This document shows positions 43,575 to 52,639 of a DNA stretch of 64,000 nucleotides, piece after piece. A model generated the notes under the pieces. The model was not told where the DNA came from, did not search any database, and was given only the letters and a program-made list of their open reading frames with translations. A program made the position numbers and the translations under genes. The DNA comes from Pseudotabrizicola alkalilacus (GTDB taxonomy: Bacteria; Pseudomonadota; Alphaproteobacteria; Rhodobacterales; Rhodobacteraceae), in contig NZ_QWEY01000003.1 of assembly GCF_003443995.1 (NCBI RefSeq), forward strand, positions 336,858-400,857, given 5' to 3'. How positions within the stretch are numbered: the stretch's first letter is position 1; each line of letters opens with the position of its first letter.

Positions 43575-44566
43575 CCGAGACATTTCGCGCGATGATGATC
43601 GTGGACCATGACGGCAAGCCAAAGGCAGAATTCCGCGATCTGACCCAGGCCGATCTGCCTGATCACGATGTGCTGGTCGAAGTGGCCTATTCGACGGTCA
43701 ATTTCAAGGATGGGCTGGCCATCAGCGGCAAGGGTCGCATCGCGCGGCGGTTGCCGATGGTGGCGGGTATTGATCTGGCGGGTACGGTGGTGGAAAGCCG
43801 GTCACCCGACTGGGCGGCGGGGGACAAGGTGATTGTCAACGGCTGGGGCTTGTCGGAAACCGAATGGGGCGGTTACAGCCGGTTTCAAAGGCTGAAACCA
43901 CAGTGGCTGACCCGTCTGCCTGCGGACTTCACCATGGAACAGGCGATGGCGGTGGGAACCGCCGGCTATACCGCCGCCCTCTGTGTTCTGGCGCTGGAGG
44001 ACTGGGGGACGATCCGGCCCGGTGAGGGCGAAGTGTTGGTGACCGGGGCGGCGGGCGGCGTCGGCTCTACCGCTGTGGCTTTGTTGTCGGCGGGGGGGTA
44101 CCGGGTCACGGCGGCCACCGGACGCCCTGAAACCCATGACTATCTTGCGGGTCTGGGGGCCAGCGGCTTTGTCGACCGCGCGGCGCTGGCGGAAAAGGGC
44201 GGAGCCTTGCAAAAGGAACGCTGGGCCGGTGCGGTGGACTCGGTCGGGTCCACGACGCTGGCCAATGTTCTGGCGCAGACAGCCTATGGCGGGGCGGTGG
44301 CGGCCTGTGGTCTGGCTGGTGGCATGGATCTTCCGGCGACGGTGATGCCGCATATCCTGCGCAGCGTGGCCTTGCTGGGCGTTGACAGCGTGATGGCCCC
44401 CCAGACCCGGCGCGACCGGGCCTGGGACGTGTTGGCCCGGCGTCTGGACAAGGCACATCTTGCCAGCATCGCACGGACCGAGCCGCTGTCGGCGCTGCCA
44501 CAGCTGGCGCAAGACATCGTGGCCGGTCGTATCCGTGGCCGTGTGGTGATCGACATCAGTGCCTGA
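43571..44566 (+). CDS. acuI: AcuI/YhdH-type acrylyl-CoA reductase (MDR superfamily)
   Basis: 331 residues. NADPH-binding motif VTGAAGGVGSTAVALL, the substrate-loop NFKDGLAISGKGRI and the family segment AGIDLAGTVVESRSP match AcuI, which reduces acryloyl-CoA to propionyl-CoA in DMSP and related metabolism. Coupled to the upstream FCD regulator. Related family members act on other enoyl compounds, so the exact substrate is not proven. Confidence 0.85.
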   Translation: MTETFRAMMIVDHDGKPKAEFRDLTQADLPDHDVLVEVAYSTVNFKDGLAISGKGRIARRLPMVAGIDLAGTVVESRSPDWAAGDKVIVNGWGLSETEWGGYSRFQRLKPQWLTRLPADFTMEQAMAVGTAGYTAALCVLALEDWGTIRPGEGEVLVTGAAGGVGSTAVALLSAGGYRVTAATGRPETHDYLAGLGASGFVDRAALAEKGGALQKERWAGAVDSVGSTTLANVLAQTAYGGAVAACGLAGGMDLPATVMPHILRSVALLGVDSVMAPQTRRDRAWDVLARRLDKAHLASIARTEPLSALPQLAQDIVAGRIRGRVVIDISA

Positions 44567-44570
44567 TCGG

Positions 44571-44598
44571 GTGGCGCCGGGCAACGGCCCGGTGCCAC
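44571..44598. terminator. Hairpin between convergent acuI and acyl-CoA ligase genes
   Basis: GTGGCGCCGGGC and GCCCGGTGCCAC pair with one mismatch around a short loop. It lies five bases after the acuI stop. No T-run. Probably marks the end of both convergent units. Confidence 0.45.
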
Positions 44599-44616
44599 AT
44601 CATGCCGGTGCCCGCA

Positions 44617-46266
44617 TCATGCTTTGACTGCTTCGGTCGCCAATGCCCGCAGCACGAATTTCTGGATCTTCCCGGTCGAGGTTTTTGGCAGATCGGTGAA
44701 CACCACGCGGTCCGGGCATTTGTACGCTGCCATCATTGTGCGGCAATGGGCGATGATGGCGGCCTCGGTCGCGATCTGGCCGGGGCGCAGTTCCACAAAG
44801 GCGCAGGGCCGTTCGCCCCATTTGGCATCGGCCATTGCAACCACGGCGCATAATGCGATGGCCGGATGGCGATACAGCGCATCCTCGACCTCAATGGACG
44901 AGATGTTCTCGCCGCCGGAAATGATGATGTCCTTTGATCGGTCTTTCAACTGCACATAGCCGTCGGCATGCATGACACCCAGATCACCGGAATGGAACCA
45001 TCCACCGGCAAAAGCATCCTCCGTGGCTTTGGGGTTCTTGAGATAACCCTTCATTACCAGATTGCCGCGAAACATCACCTCGCCCAAGGTTTCACCGTCT
45101 GCCGGAACCGGTTGCATCGTTTCGGGGTCCAGCACCGCAAGATCGGACAGCGACAGATAGCGGATGCCCTGCCGCGCCTTGCGGATGGCCTGATCGGCAG
45201 GTGCCAGAGAGTCCCAGGCGTTGTGCCATTCGTTTGCCACCGTGGGGCCGTAGGTTTCGGTCAGACCGTACAGATGATTGACGTGAAACCCCTGTTCTTT
45301 CATCGCCTGAAGCACCGCCTCGGGCGGCGGGGCGGCTGCGGTGTTGAAGGTTACCCGGTGCGGCAGCGCGCGCCGCTCGGACGCGGGGGCATTCAGCAGG
45401 GTCGACATCACGATCGGCGCGCCGCACAGATGGGTCACGCCATGATCGGCAATAGCCGCATAAATGGCGTCCGCCCGTACCCAGCGCAGGCAGACATGCG
45501 TTCCCGCCTGCACCGCGATTGACCAGCTGAAGCTCCAGCCGTTGCAATGGAACATCGGCAGCGTCCACAGATAGACCGGATGCTTGCCAAGCTCGCCGTG
45601 GATGGTGTTGTTCAGTGCCATCAGCGCCGCACCGCGATGGTGACACACCACGCCTTTCGGGTTTCCGGTCGTGCCGGAGGTATAGTTCAGGGCGATGGCA
45701 TCCCATTCGTCCTGCGGGACTGCGCCGGGGAAATCCGGATCGCCGCCGGCCAGAAAACCGGCATAATCCAGCGTTCCGATCGCAGGGCCCTTGGGGTGAG
45801 GGGCATCGTCGGGGAATTCGCTGTCATCGAAATCAATGATCAGCGGCCGTGCCTTTGCCATGTCCAGCGCCTGCGACACAACCGCCGAAAACTCGCGGTC
45901 CACGATCAGAACCTTTGTTTCAGCATGGTCGAGCTGAAAGGCGATGGTGGCGGCATCGGACCGTGTGTTGAGCGAATGAAGCACCGCGCCATTGGCCATC
46001 GGCACGCCATAATGCGCCTGCACCATCGGCGGCGTGTTCGACAGCATCACCGTCACGGTATCGCCCCGCCCGACGCCCTGCCCCACAAGGGCCGAAGCAA
46101 GGCGGCGGCAATCCTGCCAAAGCGCGGCATAGCTGATACGAAGACGCCCGTGGATCACCGCCGGATGGTCGGGATAGGTGCGCGCCGACCGTTCCAGATA
46201 GGAAACGGGGGTCATCGGCTGGTGGTTTGCCGCGCGGCGGCCAAGTCCGTCTTCGTATTTGTCCAA
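44617..46266 (-). CDS. Acyl-CoA synthetase (AMP-forming), DmdB-like group
   Basis: About 549 residues. Activates a carboxylic acid to its CoA thioester. The P-loop YTSGTTGNPKGV, GLTETYGP, the hinge WFHSGDLGV and the catalytic Lys in KTSTGKIQK are intact. The start is TTG at 46266, giving LDKYEDGLGRRAANHQP at the usual family position and a GGAGAG site four bases ahead; no ATG fits. The group contains methylmercaptopropionate-CoA ligases and medium-chain ligases. Last gene of the eleven-gene operon. Confidence 0.88.
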   Translation of the reverse strand: MDKYEDGLGRRAANHQPMTPVSYLERSARTYPDHPAVIHGRLRISYAALWQDCRRLASALVGQGVGRGDTVTVMLSNTPPMVQAHYGVPMANGAVLHSLNTRSDAATIAFQLDHAETKVLIVDREFSAVVSQALDMAKARPLIIDFDDSEFPDDAPHPKGPAIGTLDYAGFLAGGDPDFPGAVPQDEWDAIALNYTSGTTGNPKGVVCHHRGAALMALNNTIHGELGKHPVYLWTLPMFHCNGWSFSWSIAVQAGTHVCLRWVRADAIYAAIADHGVTHLCGAPIVMSTLLNAPASERRALPHRVTFNTAAAPPPEAVLQAMKEQGFHVNHLYGLTETYGPTVANEWHNAWDSLAPADQAIRKARQGIRYLSLSDLAVLDPETMQPVPADGETLGEVMFRGNLVMKGYLKNPKATEDAFAGGWFHSGDLGVMHADGYVQLKDRSKDIIISGGENISSIEVEDALYRHPAIALCAVVAMADAKWGERPCAFVELRPGQIATEAAIIAHCRTMMAAYKCPDRVVFTDLPKTSTGKIQKFVLRALATEAVKA

Positions 46267-46292
46267 GGCGCTCTCCGTTGTCTTCTGGTCGG

Positions 46293-46688
46293 TCAACCGT
46301 TGTGTTTTTCCCGCGCGTTCACCGGCTTGCCCGATGACTTCCACTCGCCAAAGCCACCGCGCAACGACCGCGCGTCCAGCCCCATCTCCAGCGCGACGCG
46401 CGCCGCCAACAGCGACCGCCAGCCAGAGGCGCAGTAGAAAACAAAGGTCTTCGGCTCTGCAAAGCGGGGTTTATGATAGGGGCTTTCGGGGTCGATCCAG
46501 AATTCGAGCATACCGCGTGGCGCATGAAAGGCACCAGGGATCATGCCATCACGTTCCAGCTCGCGCGGGTCGCGGATGTCGACGAAAACGATGCTGTCAT
46601 CGTCCAGCCGGTCTGCCATCTGACCGCCCTCCACCGATTGCACCACGGCATCGGCTTCGGCCAGCATCTGCTTGTAACCTTTGGCCAT
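46293..46688 (-). CDS. Rhodanese-domain protein
   Basis: 131 residues, one rhodanese domain. The active-site loop is CASGWRS, with the Cys that carries a persulfide, preceded by VDIRDPRELERDGMIPGAFHAPRGMLEFW. Sulfur transfer is expected, though many members serve as scaffolds. It lies two bases from the AhpD-like gene inside the operon. Its presence hints at sulfur chemistry in the pathway. Confidence 0.88.
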   Translation of the reverse strand: MAKGYKQMLAEADAVVQSVEGGQMADRLDDDSIVFVDIRDPRELERDGMIPGAFHAPRGMLEFWIDPESPYHKPRFAEPKTFVFYCASGWRSLLAARVALEMGLDARSLRGGFGEWKSSGKPVNAREKHNG

Positions 46689-46690
46689 GA

Positions 46691-47260
46691 TCAGCGCCCC
46701 AATGCGTAGAATTCGTCATTCGGCCGCATGCTGGTCACATTCGCCAGCCGGTTTGACATGCCAAAAAAGGCCGAGATGGCGGCAATGTCCCAGATGTCAT
46801 CCTCGGTAAAGCCATGGGATTTCAGCAGGTCCATGTCGGCATCCCCCACCTCGTAGGCGCGGGCCGAGACCTTCATGCCAAAGTCGATCATTGCCATCTG
46901 CCGGGGCGTGATATCGGCCTTGCGGTAATTGACAGCGACCTGATCCGCGATCAGCGGATTTTTCGCCCGGACGCGCAGAATGGCCCCATGGGCAACCACG
47001 CAATACTGGCATTGATTGGCGTTTGACGTCGCAACAACAATCATCTCGCGCTCTGCCTTGGTCAGATTGCCGGGCTTGTCCATCAGCGCGTCATGATAGG
47101 CAAAGAAGGCGCGGAATTCATCGGGCCGGTGCGCAAGGGTCAGGAACACGTTGGGCACAAAGCCGGATTTTTCCTGCACCGCCAGAATACGGTTGCGGAT
47201 GTCCTCGGGAATGTCGTCCAGCGCGGGGACGGCAAAGCGGCTGATGGCATGGTCGGTCAT
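46691..47260 (-). CDS. AhpD-like / carboxymuconolactone decarboxylase-family peroxidase-related protein
   Basis: 189 residues from ATG at 47260. The redox pair CQYC and the following His in VVAHGAI are the AhpD-type active site, and the C-terminus (FFGMSNRLANVTSMRPNDEFY) matches the uncharacterised peroxidase-related branch. Likely disulfide-based alkylhydroperoxide reduction or a related step. In-operon position between rhodanese and molybdoenzyme. Confidence 0.87.
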   Translation of the reverse strand: MTDHAISRFAVPALDDIPEDIRNRILAVQEKSGFVPNVFLTLAHRPDEFRAFFAYHDALMDKPGNLTKAEREMIVVATSNANQCQYCVVAHGAILRVRAKNPLIADQVAVNYRKADITPRQMAMIDFGMKVSARAYEVGDADMDLLKSHGFTEDDIWDIAAISAFFGMSNRLANVTSMRPNDEFYALGR

Positions 47261-47276
47261 GGATGAGGTCTCCTCC

Positions 47277-49580
47277 TCAGACGGGCATAATCTCTGCCAG
47301 TTGGTGGTTATAGGTGTCGATGGCATCGGGCGCTTCACTGCCATAGGGCTCGACCCTGATCAGGCAGGTGTGGGCCGAGCAGCCCTGCCCGAAGGCAGAG
47401 GTGCCGATATCAAGCGTGAGCACATTGGGGTTGCCCGACAGGTCCAGCCCGCTGTTGCCCAAAGGCGTGAACCACGCCCCGGTCGGCAACACGGCGACGC
47501 CACGCGCCACCGCATCGGTCAGGCAGGCGGTGGCCAGGCAGGCCCCGCGCGCATTCCACAGCCGCACCGTGGCACCATCCTCGATGGCGCGCAGTCTGGC
47601 ATCTGCAGGGTTCAGCCGCAGCTGTTCACGCCCCGCCCGCTTTTCGGCAAGACTGGCCGGGGCGGTCTCCAGCTGGCTGTGCAGGCGACCGTTCGGCTGG
47701 TGCGAAATCAGGTGAAGCTCCCCCGGCGCCGCCCCACCCAGCCATTCCGCAGGCGCAATCCACGACGGATGGGCACCACAATCTGCGTAGCCAAGTCGGG
47801 CCAGCGTGTCGCTGCCAAGAACGATCCTGCCACTTTCGGTGTTCAGTGGGTGGGAGTCCGGGTCGTTGCGGTAATCGGCCAGATAGGTGTGGTTGCGTTG
47901 CACCGGGCACGCCGCATAGCCTTGTGCCCAGAACGTATCAAAATCAGGCATATCGAACGCCAGCTGCTGCGCGGCATAGTCGCGGCTTTCATTGTACAGA
48001 TGACGGACCCAGCCCATTTCATCCCGGCCTTCGTTGAAGGCATCGGAAACGCCGAGCTTTCCGGCAATCGCGTTGAAGATATCGAAATCCGACCGCGCCT
48101 CACCCAATGGTTCGATGGCCTTACCCATGGCAAGGATGAAGTCTGAGCGTTTGTTTCCCGCCAGATCGTTGCGCTCCAGCGACGTGGTCGCGGGCAAAAC
48201 GATATCGGCGCGTCTTGCCGTGGCAGTAAACATCGGATCTTGCACGATGATTGTCTCGGGCCGCGTCCAAGCCTCTGCCAAGCGGTTCAGATCCTGATGG
48301 TGATGGAACGGATTGCCGCCCGCCCAATAGACCAGCCGGGTGTCGGGATAGGTCCGGTCCTGGCCCTCATAGGTGTAGCGTTCGCCGGGGTTCAGCAGCA
48401 TGTCGCTGATCCGCGCCACCGGAATGAAACTGCTGATAGGGCGCGGCCCCTGCGACATGCCGGGTGATCTGCCGGTTACGAAGGGCGCGCCGACCCCGCC
48501 CAGCGAGCCGTAGCCAAAGCCCATGCCGCCGCCGGGCAGGCCGATCTGTCCGGCCACGGCGGCCATCCCGATGGCGGCCCAGAACGGTTGCTCGCCATGA
48601 TGCGCGCGTTGCAGCGCCCAGCTTGCGGTGATCATGCTGCGCGTGTCCACCAGCCGCCGCGCAAGTGCGCGGATGGCGTGCCCATCAAGCCCGGTGATCG
48701 CGGCGGCCCAGTCGGCCGTCTTTGGCTGCCCGTCTGGCGCGCCGCGCAGATAGGCCAGAAACTGGTCTGATCCGCTGGTGCAGCGGTCAAGAAACCCTGC
48801 ATCATGCCGACCAGCCAGAACAATCTCACCCGCAAGACCCAGCATCAGCGCCGTGTCGGTGTTGGGGCGGATCGGCCACCATTCCGCCCCGACCCAATCC
48901 GGCAGATCGTCGCGGAACGGCGAGACAAGAATGACCCGGATCCCACGCGCCGCAATGGCGCGCAGATAGCCATCCAGATGGTGCCCGCCAATCCCGCCCG
49001 CTTCGCTTTGCGCCGTGCGCGGGCTCATCGCACCAAAGATCACCAGCGTTTCGCTGTGCTCGGCGATGGTGTCCAGCGTGTTGGACTGACCACCACAAGC
49101 CCGTTCATCCCCCAGCGTATGACGCAGGATCACCGGCCCGGCTGCGATGGAATATGTATCGACATGACCAGTGTAGCCGCCTGCCAGATTCATCATCCGT
49201 TTCAGAAGCGTCGAGGCGTGGTGAAAGCGGCCACAGCTTGTCCAGCCATAGCTGCCGGCGAAAATCGCCTCATTTCCATGATCGCGCGCCACGCGCCGGA
49301 TCTCGCCTGCAACCAGATCGGTTGCCTCGTCCCAGCTGACGGGCACAAAGCGCTCGCTGCCCCGGCCACGCCGGTCACTTTGCGCCCCAGCGGCCAGCCA
49401 GCCTTCACGCACCATGGGTCGCAGGATGCGACGGTCAGGATTGGCCCATTCGGTGACCGAGTGAATAACCGGTGACGGCGCGGGGTCGTGGACAAAAGGT
49501 TCCACCCCCACGATCCGGCCCTGATCGACCAGCAAGGTGTAGGCGCCCCAATGGCTGCAATGCGGAACACGGCGGATCAT
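47277..49580 (-). CDS. Molybdopterin-dependent oxidoreductase, BisC/DMSO-reductase family
   Basis: 767 residues. Family features: N-terminal HCSHWGAYTLLV without any Fe-S Cys cluster or Tat signal, the putative Mo-ligand Ser115 in SYGWTSCGR, the pterin-binding YWAGGNPFHHHQD and ADIVLPATTSLERND, and the C-terminal dinucleotide-binding domain. Lack of a Tat signal places it in the cytoplasm, like biotin-sulfoxide or methionine-sulfoxide reductases. In this catabolic operon the direction of catalysis (reduction of an S- or N-oxide, or hydroxylation) is open. Confidence 0.88.
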   Translation of the reverse strand: MIRRVPHCSHWGAYTLLVDQGRIVGVEPFVHDPAPSPVIHSVTEWANPDRRILRPMVREGWLAAGAQSDRRGRGSERFVPVSWDEATDLVAGEIRRVARDHGNEAIFAGSYGWTSCGRFHHASTLLKRMMNLAGGYTGHVDTYSIAAGPVILRHTLGDERACGGQSNTLDTIAEHSETLVIFGAMSPRTAQSEAGGIGGHHLDGYLRAIAARGIRVILVSPFRDDLPDWVGAEWWPIRPNTDTALMLGLAGEIVLAGRHDAGFLDRCTSGSDQFLAYLRGAPDGQPKTADWAAAITGLDGHAIRALARRLVDTRSMITASWALQRAHHGEQPFWAAIGMAAVAGQIGLPGGGMGFGYGSLGGVGAPFVTGRSPGMSQGPRPISSFIPVARISDMLLNPGERYTYEGQDRTYPDTRLVYWAGGNPFHHHQDLNRLAEAWTRPETIIVQDPMFTATARRADIVLPATTSLERNDLAGNKRSDFILAMGKAIEPLGEARSDFDIFNAIAGKLGVSDAFNEGRDEMGWVRHLYNESRDYAAQQLAFDMPDFDTFWAQGYAACPVQRNHTYLADYRNDPDSHPLNTESGRIVLGSDTLARLGYADCGAHPSWIAPAEWLGGAAPGELHLISHQPNGRLHSQLETAPASLAEKRAGREQLRLNPADARLRAIEDGATVRLWNARGACLATACLTDAVARGVAVLPTGAWFTPLGNSGLDLSGNPNVLTLDIGTSAFGQGCSAHTCLIRVEPYGSEAPDAIDTYNHQLAEIMPV

Positions 49581-49592
49581 GGCTGCATCTCC

Positions 49593-51137
49593 TCAGATCA
49601 CGGCCTCGATCAGGAACGGCCCTTTGCGGGCCAGCGCGCTGTGCAGCAGATCGCGGAACCCTTCCGCCGTATCGGCGCGCGCCGCCTCTACCCCCATGGA
49701 CCTGGCCAGTTGCACCCAGTCCAGCGTGGGATCTTCGAGGTCAAGCATGCGCCGCGCATTTTCACCCGCCGGACCTGCGCCGACATTCAGCAATTCCCCG
49801 TGCAGGATCTGATAGCGGCGATTGGCAAAGAGGATGGTCAGCACATCCAGCCGTTCGCGCGCCTGTGTCCACAGGCCCTGCACCGTGTACATGCCACTGC
49901 CATCGGCCTGCAGGCCGATCACTTTGCGGTCCGGGCAGGCCACGGCGGCCCCCGTCGCCAGCGGAATGCCGCAACCAATGGCGCCGCCGGTCAGCTGCAG
50001 AAAGTCATGTGGCGCGGCACCATAGGTGGACCGGAAGAAATCCCGCCCCGAGGTTATGGATTCGTCGCAGATGATGGCATCGTCGGGCATCGCCCCGGCC
50101 AGCGCTATGGCGATAGCATCGGGGGTCAGCTTGCCTGTGGGCAGGTCTGGGCGGTGCCGCGCCGCCAGCCGGGCTTTGGGGGCAGCGCCGACCGCATCGG
50201 CCAGTGCTGCAATCGCTGCGGTCAGATCGTGATCGGGGCTTGCAAGTTCGATCACATCACATGTCTCTGGCAACATCGAGCCTGGCTTGCCGGGATAGGC
50301 GAAAAAGCCGACCGGAGCTTTTGCACCAATCAGGATCAGGTGTTCGGTCGCTGAAAAACAGGCCAGCGCCTGATCAATCACATAAGGCACACGATCCAGC
50401 GCGACCCGGCCAGCGCCGCGCTGCATCCGGCCATTGGCCTGTTGTGCCAGCAGACGCGCACCGGTTTTCTGCGCGATGCGGTCAAGCAGGTCGAGCTGGG
50501 CCTCGCGCAGGGCAAGGCCGCTGACGAGAATCGTCGTGGCTCTTCCACTGCGCAGCGCCGCTGCCGCCTGACCGGTCAGTGCGGCATCAGGCCCGGCCAG
50601 CTCGGGGCGGGCCACAGGAACGGGTTTCACGAAGGGCGTTTCCGTCCAGGCCGCATCTGCGTGAAGGATCAGCGTGGAAATGCCGCCCGCACCCGCGCGC
50701 GCAGCAACGATCGCCTGTTCGCAGCGCGCGCCGACTGTCTCTGCCGTCTCTGCCCGACCGACCCAGTGGGACATTGGCCGGGCAAGCGAGTCGATGTCCG
50801 AAGTCAGGGGGGCATCGTGGATCAGGTGGCCGGTGGCATGGTCGCCCACCACATTGACCATCGGGGTCCGGGCGCGGCGGGCGTTGTGCAGGTTTGCCAA
50901 CCCGTTGGCCAGCCCCGGCCCCAGATGCAGAAGCGTCGCGGCAGGCTTGTCCGCCATACGGGCATAGCCATCGGCGGCACCCGTCACCACGCCTTCAAAC
51001 AGGCCCAGCACGCACCGCATACGCGGCTGGCGGTCCAGCGCCGCGACAAAATGCATTTCAGAGGTGCCGGGGTTGGCAAAGCAGGTGTCGATGCCATTGG
51101 CCAGCAGGGTTTCACACAGGATGTCTGCACCGTTCAT
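49593..51137 (-). CDS. Thiamine-diphosphate-dependent enzyme, acetolactate synthase large-subunit-like
   Basis: 514 residues. N-terminal pyrimidine-binding domain with NPGTSEMHFV and the catalytic Glu in LFEGVVTGAADGYARM; C-terminal pyrophosphate domain with GLQADGSGMYTVQ and the distal Asn in FANRRYQIL. Lacks the FAD-binding middle of true AHAS in any obvious form and no small subunit is encoded. Benzoylformate decarboxylase-like or oxalyl-CoA-like decarboxylation of a 2-oxoacid is as likely as carboligation. Overlaps the kinase gene by four bases. Confidence 0.87.
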   Translation of the reverse strand: MNGADILCETLLANGIDTCFANPGTSEMHFVAALDRQPRMRCVLGLFEGVVTGAADGYARMADKPAATLLHLGPGLANGLANLHNARRARTPMVNVVGDHATGHLIHDAPLTSDIDSLARPMSHWVGRAETAETVGARCEQAIVAARAGAGGISTLILHADAAWTETPFVKPVPVARPELAGPDAALTGQAAAALRSGRATTILVSGLALREAQLDLLDRIAQKTGARLLAQQANGRMQRGAGRVALDRVPYVIDQALACFSATEHLILIGAKAPVGFFAYPGKPGSMLPETCDVIELASPDHDLTAAIAALADAVGAAPKARLAARHRPDLPTGKLTPDAIAIALAGAMPDDAIICDESITSGRDFFRSTYGAAPHDFLQLTGGAIGCGIPLATGAAVACPDRKVIGLQADGSGMYTVQGLWTQARERLDVLTILFANRRYQILHGELLNVGAGPAGENARRMLDLEDPTLDWVQLARSMGVEAARADTAEGFRDLLHSALARKGPFLIEAVI

Positions 51138-52639
51138 TCTGATCTCCCGACAGCGGTTTCGGCGGTTTCGGCGACGGTCCGAAGTTCTGCAAGTCCCGGC
51201 CAGTGCGGGCGCAGCGCTTCGACCAATGCCACAAAGACCGCGTATTTGCGATCAGCGTAGCGGGTAACCTCGGCGCTGTCCTGCGGCCCGACGGTCGTTG
51301 CCGGCGGACCAATCAGCTGCGTCGCGATGGTATCAACATCTTTGCCCAGCAGGAACTTTGCCCCGATGGCGGCCAGCCCGCGCAGGCCTGCCTGGGTGCC
51401 GGGGCTGAGTTGCACTTCGTGACCCGTTGTTGCGGCCAGAAAGCGGGCGAAATGCTCATCGCCCGCCAACCCGCCACCCAACGACAGTGCGCCCTGCCCG
51501 GTACCCAGCATGTCGTGACTATGCCTCGCAACAAAGGCAAGTGCCTCGCGCCCCGCCCAGGCAATCTCGGCGGGCGTCGTTGCGGCAGTCAGGCCCAGCA
51601 TCGCGCCGATGGCCAGTGGGTCGGTCCAGGGCGCGCGCTCCCCCCCTGGTTCAAAGAACGGATGCAGGATCAGGCCGGAATAGTGCGGCAGCGCAGGCGC
51701 GGGCAGATCGCTGAACCGGGCGGCAAGATGGTGCAGAAGTGTCGCGCCGTTGAAACTGGGGTGAAAGGACACCCATCCTGACCCCAGCGCAAAGGCCTGT
51801 GTCATCGCACCGGGGGGGGCATCACCCATGGTGCTTTGGTCCATGTGCAGGCAGGCATGGATGGAGCTGGTCCCGAAGATCGAGGCCCGCACCACCCCGC
51901 TGCGGCTGCCAAGACCCAACCCGATCAGCGTTGATTGCACATCGCCCGGTCCAAGCAGCACCGGCAGGCCCGGCGGCAGCCCGATGTCTGCGGTCAGACC
52001 CGCGCGGCATGTGCCAACCGGCAGGAACTCGGGCAGCAGCGCCAGCCCGCGCGTCAGACCCAGCGCCTGCTCGACGCCCGAAGACAGCTGACCCGCGCGC
52101 CAACTGCCCCAGACCGGCAAGGCTGCCGCAGGCTCGCCCATCACCCGGCCGGTCAGGGACAGGAACAGCCATTCTTTCAGACGCAGCGCATGGGCAATAC
52201 GGGCAAAGCGGCCCGGATCGTGCCGCTGCAACCACAGCAGCTGCAAGCTGGCCGAAGCGGCAGTGGGGCGCGAGCCGGTGATTGCCTGAACCGCGTCCAG
52301 AGCCGGAGCTTCTTGCGCCACCAATGCGCGGGCACGGCCGTCCAGCCAGGTCAGCGCCGGTCCCACCGGCAGGCCCGCCGCATCCACCGGCCAAAGACCG
52401 TCCCCCTGCCCGGTGATGATCAGCCCTGCGACAGGCTGGGACAACTGAGCCACGCACTCCCGCAGCACGCCAAATGCCTCGTCCCGCGTGAGTGTCATAT
52501 CCTGCTCGACCCGCGCGCCGTCACGCCGCAGCGCACCGTTCGGGCGTTCGGCGCTGGCGATCACGCGCCCCCGGCCATCAAAGGCAGCCGCCTTGACCGC
52601 TGTGGTCCCGGAATCGAGGCAGAGCAGGATATCGCTCAT
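51134..52639 (-). CDS. FGGY-family carbohydrate kinase
   Basis: 501 residues from ATG at 52639. Sugar-kinase ASKHA fold: LCLDSGTTAVKAAAFD at the start (phosphate loop), TGQGDGLWPVD, the FGGY region around HYSGLILHPFFEPGG, and SLGGGLAGDEHFARFLA near the C-terminus. It phosphorylates a polyol or sugar-like substrate, here probably the one passed to the class II aldolase whose stop overlaps its start by one base. Substrate unknown. Confidence 0.9.
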   Translation of the reverse strand: MSDILLCLDSGTTAVKAAAFDGRGRVIASAERPNGALRRDGARVEQDMTLTRDEAFGVLRECVAQLSQPVAGLIITGQGDGLWPVDAAGLPVGPALTWLDGRARALVAQEAPALDAVQAITGSRPTAASASLQLLWLQRHDPGRFARIAHALRLKEWLFLSLTGRVMGEPAAALPVWGSWRAGQLSSGVEQALGLTRGLALLPEFLPVGTCRAGLTADIGLPPGLPVLLGPGDVQSTLIGLGLGSRSGVVRASIFGTSSIHACLHMDQSTMGDAPPGAMTQAFALGSGWVSFHPSFNGATLLHHLAARFSDLPAPALPHYSGLILHPFFEPGGERAPWTDPLAIGAMLGLTAATTPAEIAWAGREALAFVARHSHDMLGTGQGALSLGGGLAGDEHFARFLAATTGHEVQLSPGTQAGLRGLAAIGAKFLLGKDVDTIATQLIGPPATTVGPQDSAEVTRYADRKYAVFVALVEALRPHWPGLAELRTVAETAETAVGRSE

